From Blepharisma stoltei (taxonomy: Eukaryota; Ciliophora; Heterotrichea; Heterotrichida; Blepharismidae), in the NCBI GenBank assembly GCA_914767885.1, contig CAJZBQ010000008.1:62001-126000 (forward strand): 64,000 nucleotides of DNA, written 5' to 3'. The notes beneath the pieces were generated by a model that was given only the letters and a program-made list of their open reading frames with translations, had not been told where the DNA came from and made no database searches. Position numbers and translations under genes: made by a program. Positions 11,744 to 22,321 of the stretch are shown one piece after another (position 1 is the stretch's first letter; each line of letters opens with the position of its first letter).

Positions 11744-13900
11744 TTAGTTTTCCAATCTCATCTTTCCTTCTTTCCAAACGCCTTTGCACGCTTCTCCTTG
11801 CTCATTATAAAGTGTTCCTTCTCCATGCTGTTTCCCATTCACCCAATGTCCTTCATATCTCTATCCATTAGTCCAAACAAAAATACCATATCCTTCTTTT
11901 TTGTCATCTGCATAATCTCCTTCATAATGTCTTCCATCTGGTCATGCAAACTTTCCTTTTCCATGCATTTTGCAGGATTTCCATTCCCCTTTATATTTAT
12001 TTCCATTAGGCCACACGTATTCGCCTATGCCTTCAATTTCGCTATTCACGAGCCCGCCTTCATAGTGGCTCCCATCAGCCCATACGAATTTTCCTTGTCC
12101 ATTTCTGGCACCATCTTTGTAGTTTCCTTCGAACTTTGACCCATCTGGCCATTTGTCAGAGCCAAAACCTTCCTGTTTGCCATTAATCCATTCTCCTTCG
12201 TAGATGTGATTATCTACAGAGTATTCCATACGTCCGCTGCCATTCATTTTCCCCTCAACCCAGTCTCCTAACACCTTCTTGAGAGAACAAAAAATTTCTT
12301 ATTAAAAAATATTTGGATATATAAGTGACAATTATTATAATGAGATATCTAGCGAAATTTGTTTAATTTTAAACAGCTTGCATTTAAAACATAAATTTTA
12401 CTTTCCAATTTTTGGGAATTGGGATTTTTTTAAATATTAAAAAAATTACTATAAAATTTATATTTAAATTTGTTAAGAACTAACCCCCTTTAGCGAACAA
12501 AATTTTTTGTTCACTCATTTTGGAGGAGGATAGTAAGTACATATCTCCCACTGAATTGATCCTTCTGCCTTTACCATGAAGTTTTCCAGTTTTTCAACTG
12601 CCTTCACAAATTCCTCCATCTGCACAATACATCATGCCTCTTCCTTCAGGTTGGCCTCTATCGTTCCATTCTCCTACATATAAACTGCCATCTGGCAGCT
12701 TTCTTGGACCTCTCCAAGTAACCTCAACCAGCTGATCAGCATCAAATTCATAAGGGCCCACTCTTTCATAGACTTCTTTTACCTTAGTGGTTAAGATGTT
12801 TGCAGGAACTTCATTTAATTCTTGATAATTCATTGAAGTTTGAGCTGCTTCTGAAGGATTAAGAGCGATAGCAGGTTCAATTAATGCTATTTTAGGAGAA
12901 GATGAAAGCTCTGCAGCTTCTACGTTTGCATTTATTATGCTGTTTAAGCGAGCTATTTCTTCTTTAAGCGACTCAATTTCCTGATTTTGGATCATATTTT
13001 CTTTTCTGTATTCAGATATTTTTTTTTTCAAGCAGTTCATTTCTTTCCATTTATTTATCAAGTAGAATTTGGCAAATAGCTGTATAGCAGATATTTGTGG
13101 AATTGAAATGCCTAACTTAGAGTTTTTTCGACTATAAACTCATGAGTTAAGATATCAACTAGTGTTGGCCTTTCTGTTTACTGCTGTTTTAGGCACCAAT
13201 CAATGAAATTCCTCAGTTCAATCGAGTATTCGCTTCTTATTGGCATATGAGGCATATCTTTAATTTTATTCTCATTATCGCCAAAAGGATGCTCAAGGTT
13301 GCAGAGATATATAAAATGCAGCCGACTGCCCAAACATTACTTTCTTTAGCTTGTATTTCTCCACTATGAGTCCTAGGAGACTGGTAACTGGCAACTCCTT
13401 GAATTGTATTTGTCGGTAAAGAGCAACCAAAATCAGCTATTTTAATATCTTTATTTTCGTCTAAAAGGATATTTTGTGGAAGAAGCTCTCGATGAATAAA
13501 TCCGTTGCAGTGCAAAGACTCAAGCCCAAAGCAGATCTGGAAAAAATATTTTCAGATTTCGCCTTAGTTCATGGCCTTCAAATTTGTCAAATATAGCTTT
13601 AAGAAAATCGCCATTTCCACAATAATCTATGACGATGAAGAAAGTATTGTCGCTCACAAAAAAGGAGTCTAAGCGAAGCTTATATGGATTGGCATATAAG
13701 AGTATTTGCACCTCAGCTGCAATGTCCTTTCAGCTTAACCCTGTGCTAGTTCTGGCTACAGCCTTTATTGCGTGCATTTTTCCGTTGCCTGGATAAAAAT
13801 TACTCCTCTTTATGGCTCGATAGATAGTTCCATAAGCTTCACCATTGAAGTGATCTTTAACTTGAAAAACGTTTGTTAACTCTTCAGGAAACAGTGCCAT
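11744..13900 (-). pseudogene. Protein kinase with C-terminal MORN repeats, decayed
   Basis: The N-terminal half is a kinase domain: H-A-I-K-A-V (ATP lysine), F-I-H-R-E-L-L-P-Q-N, I-A-D-F-G-C, then V-W-A-V-G-C. At least six MORN repeats follow (W-x-x-G-x-x-Y-x-G-x-W type, 11744-12700). Damage: one-base frameshifts near 13570 and 13310, TAA in frame near 13190 and TAG inside a MORN repeat near 11865. The catalytic loop reads HRE instead of HRD, and the APE region is degenerate (S-Y-Q-S-P-R). Single frameshifts could be assembly errors, but together with nonsense codons and lost catalytic residues a dead germline copy is more likely. A family A MITE at 12272-12533 interrupts the MORN part and restores frame when removed, so it inserted before or without regard to decay. 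Confidence 0.75.
12272..12533. mobile_element. MITE family A, copy 4 (short, diverged)
   Basis: Bounded by TAA (12269-12271, 12534-12536). The left end is worn (caccttcttgagagaacaaaa); the right end keeps part of the palindrome (tagcgaacaaaattttttgttcactc). Removing 265 bp joins the MORN coding flanks in frame (D-M-Y to L-G-D-W-V-E-G). Confidence 0.8.
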
Positions 13901-14329
13901 CCTTATTATAGAAATTATGGTTCTAGCTAATTTACATTTTTCTAGTCTTAGTTTATACAATACTTTATGTTATTTTATTCATACTTTCAATTTGTATCAG
14001 TGAACAGATGCAGAGATAGAGCTTTCTATTATAAAGTAAAATGCGATATGCATTGCTTAGGAAGGTATTATACTTATTAGAGTATTTAATTTTCCTTTGC
14101 AAAAGCATAAGGAACTGAATATGCTGATCTCAATTGAATATTGAAAAAGATTTCAATTTCAAGTCCAGAAATTAATATATTTCCATTAAAGACCACAATT
14201 TTTCAATCAATTTTTGTTATTGGAATAAATTTATTCACCAATTACATCTAAATCAAAACTTTTAGAAAAGGCTAGAATATTTAAACACTTATTAATAATA
14301 ATATTAATAAAATTATTTTAGCGCTGCAT
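13901..14329. other. Non-coding AT-rich stretch
   Basis: Lies between the kinase relic and the 3' end of the LINE relic. No gene, RNA or repeat was recognised. Confidence 0.5.
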
Positions 14330-16170
14330 AGCAGCATTTCTCCCTCTTTTCATCATAACTCTATAGGTAAAAGATTTTATTTCGTTATCTACTCCTTCAA
14401 ATCCTCCGCATGTTCCCCCTTCATCCAATAACAAATTTCTCCGCATATAGCACAACCTCATGTAGCATGAATTTTCTTCTGATCACCCACCCCCTCTAGT
14501 CCTCCATTTTTCTCTAACCCCATAGTTCTTTCATCTTCATGCAAAAAACAATCATTAATCAAATGAATTTCATCCTCATTTATTCAATTACTTTCTCACA
14601 TTTGGTACTCTGTCTCAAATGCCTTAAATTCTGTGAATACAACGTTGCATTAAAACCAGCCTTAACTTGAAGATACCCATAATATTTTGTCTTCTATGCG
14701 AGTTCAAATATATATATTGGCTCTCCTCAGTTACATTTTTCCCTTCATTTAATGCCATAAATAATCGTGTCGTTTGTTCTCACTTCGGTTTCATTTCTCC
14801 CTCGATACTGACCCCATGCATGTGTTCTAATCTTGGATTCAATCTCTCCTGTGGATTCCCTTCAATTCTATTATCTAAGACCGCTAAAATTTACAAGATC
14901 AGTCCATCTAGAGCAGGTCCTTACCCACGTCAGTCCTTTCTGCTTGTTCATTAAATACAAATTACCCAGCATCGTCCCCTTTTTGGCCTCTCCCTCTAGT
15001 TTTAGCCGATAGTTTAGGGATCTTAAAGCTAGCTGGTGTTCTAAGCCCAGCATACCGCTATCCATATAGAGTTTCTCATTTGCAATCCCCTGTGGCGCAC
15101 CCAACAGCCATCTCATCTATCTCCTCTGAACTCTCTTTAATTGCTCCACAAGTTATCTTGCGCCTTCAGTGAAGCAAGTTGCCTCTATTCCATATAGTCC
15201 TACTGAGTTAGCGCATGCCTTCAAGATCATCATCTTTTTCTGCAATTGCAAGTATTTCAAGGGTTGTAGTCTGCCTAGAGTCGATCCCAGCGCCAACTTC
15301 ATCTTTTTCACTCTCTCCTTTAAATGCCCAGAACTTCTAATCCTCTTCCCTAGTCATATCCAAGGTGTCTATATCCCTTCACAATGCTGACTCCCCCCCC
15401 CCCCCCTCCGTGAGCGAACAAAACCATTAGAAAAAATCGCCATTTTTTGACCAAAAACCCACCCTCCGTGAGTGAACAAAAATTTTTTTAATAGAAAAAA
15501 TTTTAATGGGAAAAAAAATTTTGATATATAAGTGATAATTAGTATAATGAAATCTAGAGCTAATTCTGTTTAATTTTAAACAAATTGCGTTTTAAAACAT
15601 AAAAATTTTTGCAAATTAAATTAATATTTGCTTCCCAATTTTTGCAAATTAGGATTTTTTTAAATTTCGAAAAAAATATTTTTTTATAAAATTTATATAT
15701 AAATTGTTTTTAAAAAAAAAAATTAACCCCCCTCCGTGAGCGAACAAAATTTTTTTTGTTCGCTCACGGAGGGGGGGGGGGGAGTGAGCATTTTTCTATT
15801 AATCCTAATTTTTAAATTTCTTTCTGCTTTTCCAAAAACTACTATTTCAGACTTCTCATGATTTATTTCTATTTTGTATTTTTCTGATTACTTTTATGCA
15901 ACACCAACCAACTCCTTTAGATTTTCGCATTTTCTGCTATCAAAACAATATCATCAGCATAAAGCAGCACTCCAACTCTTATGCCCTCTCCAATATCTGT
16001 ACCTAGGCCTAGCTCTTCAATCTCCCAGGCGAGTTCATTCGGGATAAAATTGAATCATACTGGTGAAGAACAACCACCTTGGATGAGTCAAAGGCCTTTC
16101 TGAGATCCATGAATGCGCAGTACGCTCTTTTATTCTCCCTTTCCCTACTTTCTATGATGGTCCTTAGAAT
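14330..16170 (-). pseudogene. 5'-truncated LINE-type reverse transcriptase relic
   Basis: On the minus strand, RT motif A (A-F-M-D-L-R-K-A-F-D, about 16085-16130) runs almost at once into motif B/C sequence (G-C-S-S-P, then V-L-L-Y-A-D-D-I-V-L at about 15940-15970). About 70 residues between motifs A and B are therefore deleted. The thumb region (K-S-E-I-V-V-F-G; G-Y-R-H-L-G-Y-D) and a LINE-like C-terminus follow down to 14330. TGA serves as Trp. Endonuclease and ORF1 are absent. A family A MITE at 15391-15784 splits the reading frame, and its removal rejoins it. The element is dead, but shows that LINEs able to mobilise SINE-like elements existed in this genome. Confidence 0.85.
15391..15784. 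mobile_element. MITE family A, copy 5 (best preserved)
   Basis: Flanked by TGA (15388-15390, 15785-15787). It carries four copies of CTCCGTGAGYGAACAAAA. Two are direct at the left (about 15405 and 15465). One is near 15730 in the same direction, and its mirror image closes the right end (15749-15780). Excision of 397 bp rejoins the LINE frame (R-K-M-L to S-I-V-K-G-Y). Confidence 0.92.
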
Positions 16171-16518
16171 GAATCAAAACAAACTTAATAATCGATTTTT
16201 CCATCAGAGATCTCAAAAAATACAATCATTGATGTTGAGTTAATTCAGATTTGTCATTGCTCGCTCTTTTGAATCCATCGATTCATAAAATAAAAAGTGC
16301 TTGATATATTATCAATTTATTATTATTAAAAATCAAAACGTCTAAATAATGCATAATTTCTTAGACTCTTCATGCTTCCTTTTATAATTTAAATAATCAC
16401 GCTTTTTTTAATAAATAATTTCATAGAAATGCCAGATTTTATAGGTTCTTTCATAATAAATTTCTTTAATAATTCTAATACTTAAGATCAACCTTGGGCA
16501 TTTATTAATTTTTTGTGT
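16171..16518. other. Non-coding AT-rich stretch
   Basis: Nothing supportable was seen between the LINE relic and the target duplication of element D copy 2. Confidence 0.5.
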
Positions 16519-16533
16519 CAGCGCTTCACTTTA

Positions 16534-17150
16534 GATTAGATTAGAATAGGTTAACGCTAGGTATTTAAGGTCCCCACTACGTCCGAGGAAGCATTCTATG
16601 GTTTCCCGTATGGTGGCAGAGCGTTCACCAAGCCCGGGCCGAAACCCCCGGTTTCTCGGTAGAGGCATTGTCAAGGGCCGTCTCATACCGGCTTTGCTGA
16701 CCGCCTCCATTTCCAACTTGGATCGTCGCCTAAGTTTTACGCCAACACTGCCGCGTCGTCCGCCAGATCTGCCCATTGAAGGGCACCTTTTCAACTGGAG
16801 AGACCCCCGTTTAGTCATCTAACTCGCCTTCCCCTCTTTTCCGGTCATCCCGAGAAAGAACTCAACAGCTTTCGCCATTCGGGGCGAGCCACAAAAGCAG
16901 CTTAGGCAGGTAAGTCGCCCTGCCTCATTTCGGGCACTCACTGGGCTGAGCGCAGCTGGCAAAAAGAAGTCACGAGTAACTGCCCATGGGTCTGGTCACA
17001 AAAACAGCGGCTTTTGCGCTTAGGTCTCTCGCTTCGAGGTCCCAGACGTTGTTGGGCTAACTCCTGGCTCCAAAAAACCATGCCGGATATACATGGGTAA
17101 CCACCACTGAGAGGGTGAGTCGGTCGCCGTCCGCCATTTTATGTATATTC
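16534..17150 (-). mobile_element. SINE-like retroposon D, copy 2, 15-bp target duplication
   Basis: Inverted relative to copy 1 at 5546. Target duplications CAGCGCTTCACTTTA at 16519-16533 and 17151-17165. The tail (TAATC)n shows at the low-coordinate end as gattagattagaatagg. Alignable to copy 1 over its whole length with scattered substitutions and indels, so the family moved more than once. Short open frames in both strands are not conserved between copies. Confidence 0.85.
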
Positions 17151-17165
17151 CAGCGCTTCACTTTA

Positions 17166-17712
17166 ATACAAGGCTAGCAGCAGGGCATTGATTGAGACAT
17201 GGGAAAGGACTGGAGGCTAGAGATGATGAATGGAGGTCTGCTGATGCTACGGAGTTCAAGGTGGAGGAAGTTTCAGGAAAAATACTTTTTTCTTCTGCTA
17301 TATCAGATGAGTTCAAGATAAATTATAAGGCCATAAGCATATCAACCTCTAGCTTGCCTATCCGGCGTAAACCCACATAGCCTAAGAATTAGCGCCTAGG
17401 TTAGAGCTAATGTTTTATTTGCTCAAGGGGTTATATAAATTTATAAATTTTGGCCTAGCTTCCTACACATAGCCGCTGGTTAATTTTTATCGAAAAATCC
17501 TTTCTCAGATAGGCAAATCGGTTAGCTTGTCCATGAGTATTCAAGCTCTTAAAAAATTTTTGTTAATTGTATATGCTCACATATTTTTTATATAAAATAG
17601 CAAAGTATTTAAGAACAAAAATTTTTTTTGTCACTTTCAAATGCAAAAAGCAATTAAGTAATCTTAGACTTCATCCAAGTTAAATCTATATTAAATAACA
17701 ACATATATAGTA
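17166..17712. other. Region without a supported gene
   Basis: The GC-richer part (17166-17420) has a 62-codon open frame with no recognisable motif; the rest is AT-rich. Confidence 0.45.
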
Positions 17713-17856
17713 TTAATTATCCAATTTTGGCTGAGGATTTCTCAAAATTAGTTGAGGAGGCTTGAGGATTTGATGAATAGGTGTAACTTGATTTTTTGCT
17801 CTTTTAACAGCATTGCCAGACTCATTCTTTCCGCGCTTAACAGGCAAGTTATCCAT
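17713..17856 (-). CDS. 47-residue basic protein, paralogue of 8220-8360
   Basis: Begins M-D-N-L-P-V-K-R-G-K and shares the C-terminal QVTPIHQILKPPQLILRNPQ with the copy at 8220-8360, then P-K-L-D-N and TAA. Immediately upstream (17860-18000) is a decayed copy of the 3' end of the neighbouring exonuclease gene, so this locus arose with a local duplication. Function unknown. Confidence 0.65.
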   Translation of the reverse strand: MDNLPVKRGKNESGNAVKRAKNQVTPIHQILKPPQLILRNPQPKLDN

Positions 17857-18005
17857 AGTTTTATTATTCTAGGCCTATTATTTAATTAGCACAATCTCTT
17901 GATATGTCCAAATAATCAGCTTTATCCTCGATTGCATTGCTTCTTCCTATGAGCTTTACTATTACAGTTTTTATGATTTTTCTATGCTAATAGCTCTTCA
18001 AATAT
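17857..18005 (-). pseudogene. Duplicated, decayed 3' end of the exonuclease gene
   Basis: About 140 bp resemble 18107-18255 closely: ttattattct, ctattattta, acaatctctt, gattgcattgcttcttc, then ttttttatgatttttcta-like matches. The source segment encodes the CCHC zinc-knuckle tail of the exonuclease. The copy has no open frame. Confidence 0.65.
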
Positions 18006-18123
18006 CATTTGTTTGCACAATCTGATTTAAGATTCTATAAATTTTTTATCCTTAAAATTATTTGCATTAATTATTTTTACTTACTGCAAGCTACCTATAA
18101 TTTTATTATTCTAAGTCTATTAC

Positions 18124-19845
18124 TTAATAAACGCAATCTCTTGCAATATGTCCGAATAATTGACAGATTTGGCATCTCTGTCCACGAGTGCATTGCTTCT
18201 TCATATGTAGCTTGCTGTTGCAGTTTTCGCATGATTTTTCTACCCTAACACCTCTTCCAATATTCCCAGTTTCTCCAATATGGCTTAAAGTCTTATAAAT
18301 TTCTATTAAAATATGTGCATCTAAGGCAGCATAATGCATTTGTGATAATTTCAAAGGTCTTCTTTCCCAATTCGACATTTGTTCTCCTTTACATAAGCTT
18401 CTCCCTAAAACTAGCTCACATAGCCCTGCTAATCCTCCAGCACTTTCTCCATAAATATTCATATAAAGATCAAGCAGCTCTACATAAGGTCTAAATTCTA
18501 CTTTAAAACTTGTCAAATTTGGGTAGCTTTTCAGAACATTTTTAATGTCCCCTGAAAAGCTGATCCCTAATTTCACAATTTCTTCATTTAAAAATAATTC
18601 CTCCAGCTTAGCATTCAGCAATTCACTTGTATTCAGCTTAATCATATCAATTAAATACACAACATCTTCAAAAGCGATTTGTAATAAGGCGACTTTATTT
18701 TCAGAAAACTTTACCATTGAAGGCTTCCATTCACAGTCCAAGCCTACAAATCTTCCGGCCCATACTAATTCTTGGACTTGATCTTCATTTTCAATGAATT
18801 TTATTTGTTCTTGAGGTAAATTAATAGAAATGCTGAATTCAGGCTGCAATGGTCCAAACCTATCTGAGCTATTTTTTGCTCTGGGAGGAATTTTCCTCAG
18901 TCTTTCTACAGTTTCTGGCCTTATTTGGCTTGCAACTCCAGGATAGCATAGGAATAATTCTGCAGCGAGTGGGCCCATCCACTCGATATTTTTTTTCATA
19001 AATTTGAATTCTAAATCTTCAATTAAAATTGATAATAATTCTAAATCATTGGAAACTATATCAGCCAAATTATAAACACCAATTTCTCCTGACTGAATGT
19101 GATATCTCATAGCAACTTTTTTCAGTCTGCTCATCATATCAGGAAACTCAGTCGGATCCATGCCTGCTTTTTGTACTAATTTTCCGGCATATTTTATATG
19201 TTTGTTTGTGCACATCAATTCAACAGCTTGTCTAACTAAATCATGGTCAGTTCCAACTAAAATGTTTATTAGCTCGATATCACTCTTTTGGACTAAGGTA
19301 GGGATTGCTTTTTCTATTTGATCAAGTTCTCTCTATATAGAATTTACGGAAATTCCTAATTCACGGCTCATTTTTACAGCTTTTTGGAAATTTTTTTGTT
19401 TCCATAGCTGACTGGCATAACTTATCAGTCTAATTTTGAGTTACTCTTCTTTTTGAACAGAAACGCTAGAAATTTCAAATAAAAGTGATAAGCACTCGGG
19501 GTCAAATTCTCGCCATTGACCAGCCACATATAACCCAAGTGAAGATTTATTGCAAGGTTGTGGGTGTGAAACCTCTATTAAGGCTTTTATCAGTTTTTTT
19601 GATATTATTGCCTGGGCATTTTTTGAGTATAAAGACTTTAATAGAGAAATTGCTTGAGATGTTATATCTTGTGTGGAAAATGTGAATGCAAGATAAAATT
19701 GATTAAAAAGGTCATCTGGGGTCGTTTCTTTGTTTTTCAGCAGGTTAATCAAATAAGTGGCTGCTTCTTCTGGATTGCTGCTGACTATTTAGAAATCACT
19801 TTTCTCATAAAACTCTTCATCAAGGTTTTCTCGCAAATCTTCCAT
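18124..19845 (-). CDS. Mut-7/Nibbler-like DEDDy 3'-5' exonuclease with CCHC zinc knuckle
   Basis: 558 residues after removal of three 15-nt introns. A helical N-terminal region precedes a DEDDy exonuclease domain: F-V-G-L-D-C-E-W (Asp/Glu of motif I), S-F-S-G-D-I-K-N-V (motif II), H-Y-A-A-L-D-A-H-I (Tyr and Asp of motif III). The C-terminus has C-x2-C-x4-H-x4-C (C-Q-I-C-Q-L-F-G-H-I-A-R-D-C). The layout matches the EXD3/Mut-7/Nibbler group, which trims small RNAs and acts in RNAi and transposon silencing in animals; WRN/RNase D-type relatives are the alternative. The ATG at 19843-19845 gives M-E-D-L-R-E-N-L. No IES was found. Stop TAA at 18124-18126. Confidence 0.85.
19333..19347 (-). other. 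15-nt intron (exonuclease, intron 3)
   Basis: GTAAATTCTATATAG on the minus strand. Removal eliminates an in-frame TAG and joins G-I-S to R-E-L-D. Confidence 0.9.
19430..19444 (-). other. 15-nt intron (exonuclease, intron 2)
   Basis: GTAACTCAAAATTAG on the minus strand. Removal eliminates an in-frame TAA and joins K-E to E-L-I-S-Y. Confidence 0.9.
19785..19799 (-). other. 15-nt intron (exonuclease, intron 1)
   Basis: GTGATTTCTAAATAG on the minus strand. Removal eliminates an in-frame TAA and joins F-Y-E-K to I-S-S-N-P. Confidence 0.9.
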
Positions 19846-19993
19846 TTTTTAATTATTCATTAGTCCCAATGAATAATTTATTCCTTCAGAAATATTTTGC
19901 TAAATTATTTATTGCATTTTATCTAAACAAACATAATCCCTTCTATATATTTAATAAATCAAGATTTATTTAAGTTTCATTACTTAAAAGGAG

Positions 19994-20932
19994 TTATGAA
20001 ATAGAGAACTTCAATAACACCTTGAAGATATAAGCAAGATCGAACCCAGCTTGATAAGAGTTCTTCTGCTCAATAGCTTGAATCATTGCATTGAAGTGAT
20101 TTTCTATATCAACTTTCTTGGTAAAGAAGGTGAAAAGCACCTGTGAGAAGTACTCTGGCTGCTTGAGGTCCTTAATGTCAGTAATAAGTAATTGGATCTT
20201 GCAGTCATTATAAATGCTGGACACAGCGGTATTGAAGATGGTCAAGTAAGCTGGAACAACATTACAGGCTGTGAAGTTCAGGTGGCTGCATTTCTTGATT
20301 TGGGCAAGAGCGTTATGGAATGATGGGACTATCATTGTGGTGGTATTGTAGCATTTGCTGAGTGGGGTTGATTTTGCTTGGAATCCCATTGCCATACCTT
20401 CGAGGAATAAGGTAAGGTTTCCTGAAAATGAGTAAAGGTTGCTTTGTTGAAGCTGGAATTCTCCAATTGGGATCATGAGTTTCATCATATTTCCGAATTG
20501 TTCTCCAGCAAGTTTAAACTCTCCAGCTGCAAGTTGGCTTTGCATATCAGCATGAATTGCTTTGATGGTGGTATATTCTTGGGAAACTCTTGCGAAAAGC
20601 TCTTCTCCATTAGCTTCAATGCTTTCTGCAATGGTGTTGACAAAAGTTGCAATTCCGCAGTTCTCGAAGACGGATGACAGTTCTGGAAGAGCAAGAAGCA
20701 CGTGGTTGAAGAAGACGTGGAGTGGCTCGTCTTGAGCGAAATCGTACAAAAGGTTGTCTAAGGTGTCGTGGAGGCTGTTTTGGGTTTCTTCATCAAGGCA
20801 GCTTGGGTTTTCTAATGGTTCACCTGTGAATGAAAGGTAAGCACCTTCCAGGAAGTCTTTGGCATTGTCAAAGGACTGAGTATGGGAGAGGACTCCGATG
20901 GAAAGCATAAGAACTAGACAGACAGCTCTCAT
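19994..20932 (-). CDS. Secreted protein of unknown function, 312 residues
   Basis: Starts M-R-A-V-C-L-V-L-M-L, a clear signal peptide ending near S-H-T-Q-S; a longer open frame reaches 20965, but the hydrophobic start at 20932 is preferred. The mature part is mostly helical, with five or six spaced Cys and several N-x-S/T sites, and no membrane span or known catalytic motif. Codon use is more GC-rich than its neighbours (many AAG, CTT, GCT), suggesting strong expression. I do not recognise the family. Confidence 0.8.
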   Translation of the reverse strand: MRAVCLVLMLSIGVLSHTQSFDNAKDFLEGAYLSFTGEPLENPSCLDEETQNSLHDTLDNLLYDFAQDEPLHVFFNHVLLALPELSSVFENCGIATFVNTIAESIEANGEELFARVSQEYTTIKAIHADMQSQLAAGEFKLAGEQFGNMMKLMIPIGEFQLQQSNLYSFSGNLTLFLEGMAMGFQAKSTPLSKCYNTTTMIVPSFHNALAQIKKCSHLNFTACNVVPAYLTIFNTAVSSIYNDCKIQLLITDIKDLKQPEYFSQVLFTFFTKKVDIENHFNAMIQAIEQKNSYQAGFDLAYIFKVLLKFSIS

Positions 20933-21837
20933 TTTATAATTATAAATGGAGGAGAGTTTATTCAATTAATCATATGAAAAGGAAAATGCTTCAGATTTTT
21001 AATTAATAAAATAAAATTACTGGAGATTTAAAATTATCAAAGAAAATGAAGGAAATGTTTTACCTCTACAGGATTTGGGTGTATTTATAATTCACAGTTT
21101 AAATAAATAGCGAGATAGATGGCAAATACTGGACTGAACTGGACATTTGAATTTAATTTCATTGTGCATTCACCAAATCCAAAGCTATTAGACATCATGC
21201 TTAATTTATTTTTACTATGATTTAATAAAGATCAATATCAATATGCAGATTGGCTGGATTTTTGAATTATTTGAAAACAAAAATAAACAGAAAAGTTTAG
21301 TTTTGAGTTTTCCAATGATTTTTGAAAGAATCTTGCATCATAAATTTAAAATTAACGTTAATTTTTATATATTTAGTCATATTGCTTATTTAAATTAAGA
21401 TAAAAGCTATCAGAACATTGCTCATCTTATTGATTAATTATGAAAATTTATAAACAAAATTTATTGGTGGCTCTATGATTTATTTAAGAGATTTTCTGGA
21501 GAAATTACTAAAATTATGTTGAAATTGCCCATTTTTAACTGGCATTTAGACCGCCATTCTTTAATTGTGAAACCTAATTAACTTAAAAAATAAAGTTTCA
21601 ACAAGTTAAAATAACTCCCTGCATTTATGCTAAAAGGTGAAAACTGACTATTAAAGTTTAAATTCTTCAAATTAAGATTTCCGAGTTTATTTTCAAGCAT
21701 TGAGAAATTTATCTCTTTTCAAAAAAAATTTCTTTATGACTTATGCAATCAGAAACTAATTTTATTAACCAGAATTTTGAATAATTAAAAATTTTACATG
21801 CAATTATAATATTCATAATTTAAATTATTTATAGAGA
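20933..21837. other. Intergenic AT-rich region
   Basis: Upstream of the secreted-protein gene. No other gene or repeat was recognised. Confidence 0.5.
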
Positions 21838-22278
21838 ACTCAGGCAGACCATTAGGTCTTACTCGCCTCTGCATAATGCTCCACCGCTTGCTTGTCAATC
21901 CTACACGGCCTTCCATTGTGCTACTCTTCACAGATGAGGATTGCACTCGCTACCCAAGAGTCAGAGACGCTAAGCTACCATGCTGAGCCAAAAATTGAAT
22001 TTTCTGGTTAGATTGCCGACGAATGTAACCCGGAGCCCAGGATGCAACTCCTAATATCACACAAGGGACTCTGCCCAATTAACTTGACATCATCAGTCTT
22101 GCTAGGTGTTCCCTTTCTAGCTCGGCGAGCAATCTCCCTATGGCGAAAACCTTAACCTTGGTGTGAATAGGCAGTCGGTCAAAAAACAACATCTCTTAAT
22201 ACTATCCTATGTTCTACAAGGGGTTTTTTGCCATCCCACCGACTACGGGTGATAATGGGTCCACGTCATTTAATGCGT
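21838..22278 (-). mobile_element. SINE-like element E, possibly tRNA(Lys)-derived
   Basis: A GC-richer block of about 430 bp in AT-rich surroundings. On the minus strand it contains TAGCTTAGCGT, which fits an RNA polymerase III A box, then GACTCTTGGG like a Lys-CUU anticodon loop, then GAGTGCAATCC in the place of a B box. Imperfect flanking repeats (attataatattca/attataatagtca, about 21802 and 22283) may be a worn target duplication. Only one copy is in the window, so family status is inferred. Confidence 0.5.
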
Positions 22279-22321
22279 TTTTTATTATAATAGTCAAAAT
22301 TCACAGCATGCTAAAACCTAA

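Noticed and set aside
11797-12139. Plus-strand hydrophobic frame over the MORN region
   Set aside because: It is the antisense of MORN repeats on the minus strand.
16531-16822. Arg-rich frames on both strands of element D copy 2
   Set aside because: They are not conserved in copy 1 at 5546-6136 and reflect base composition.
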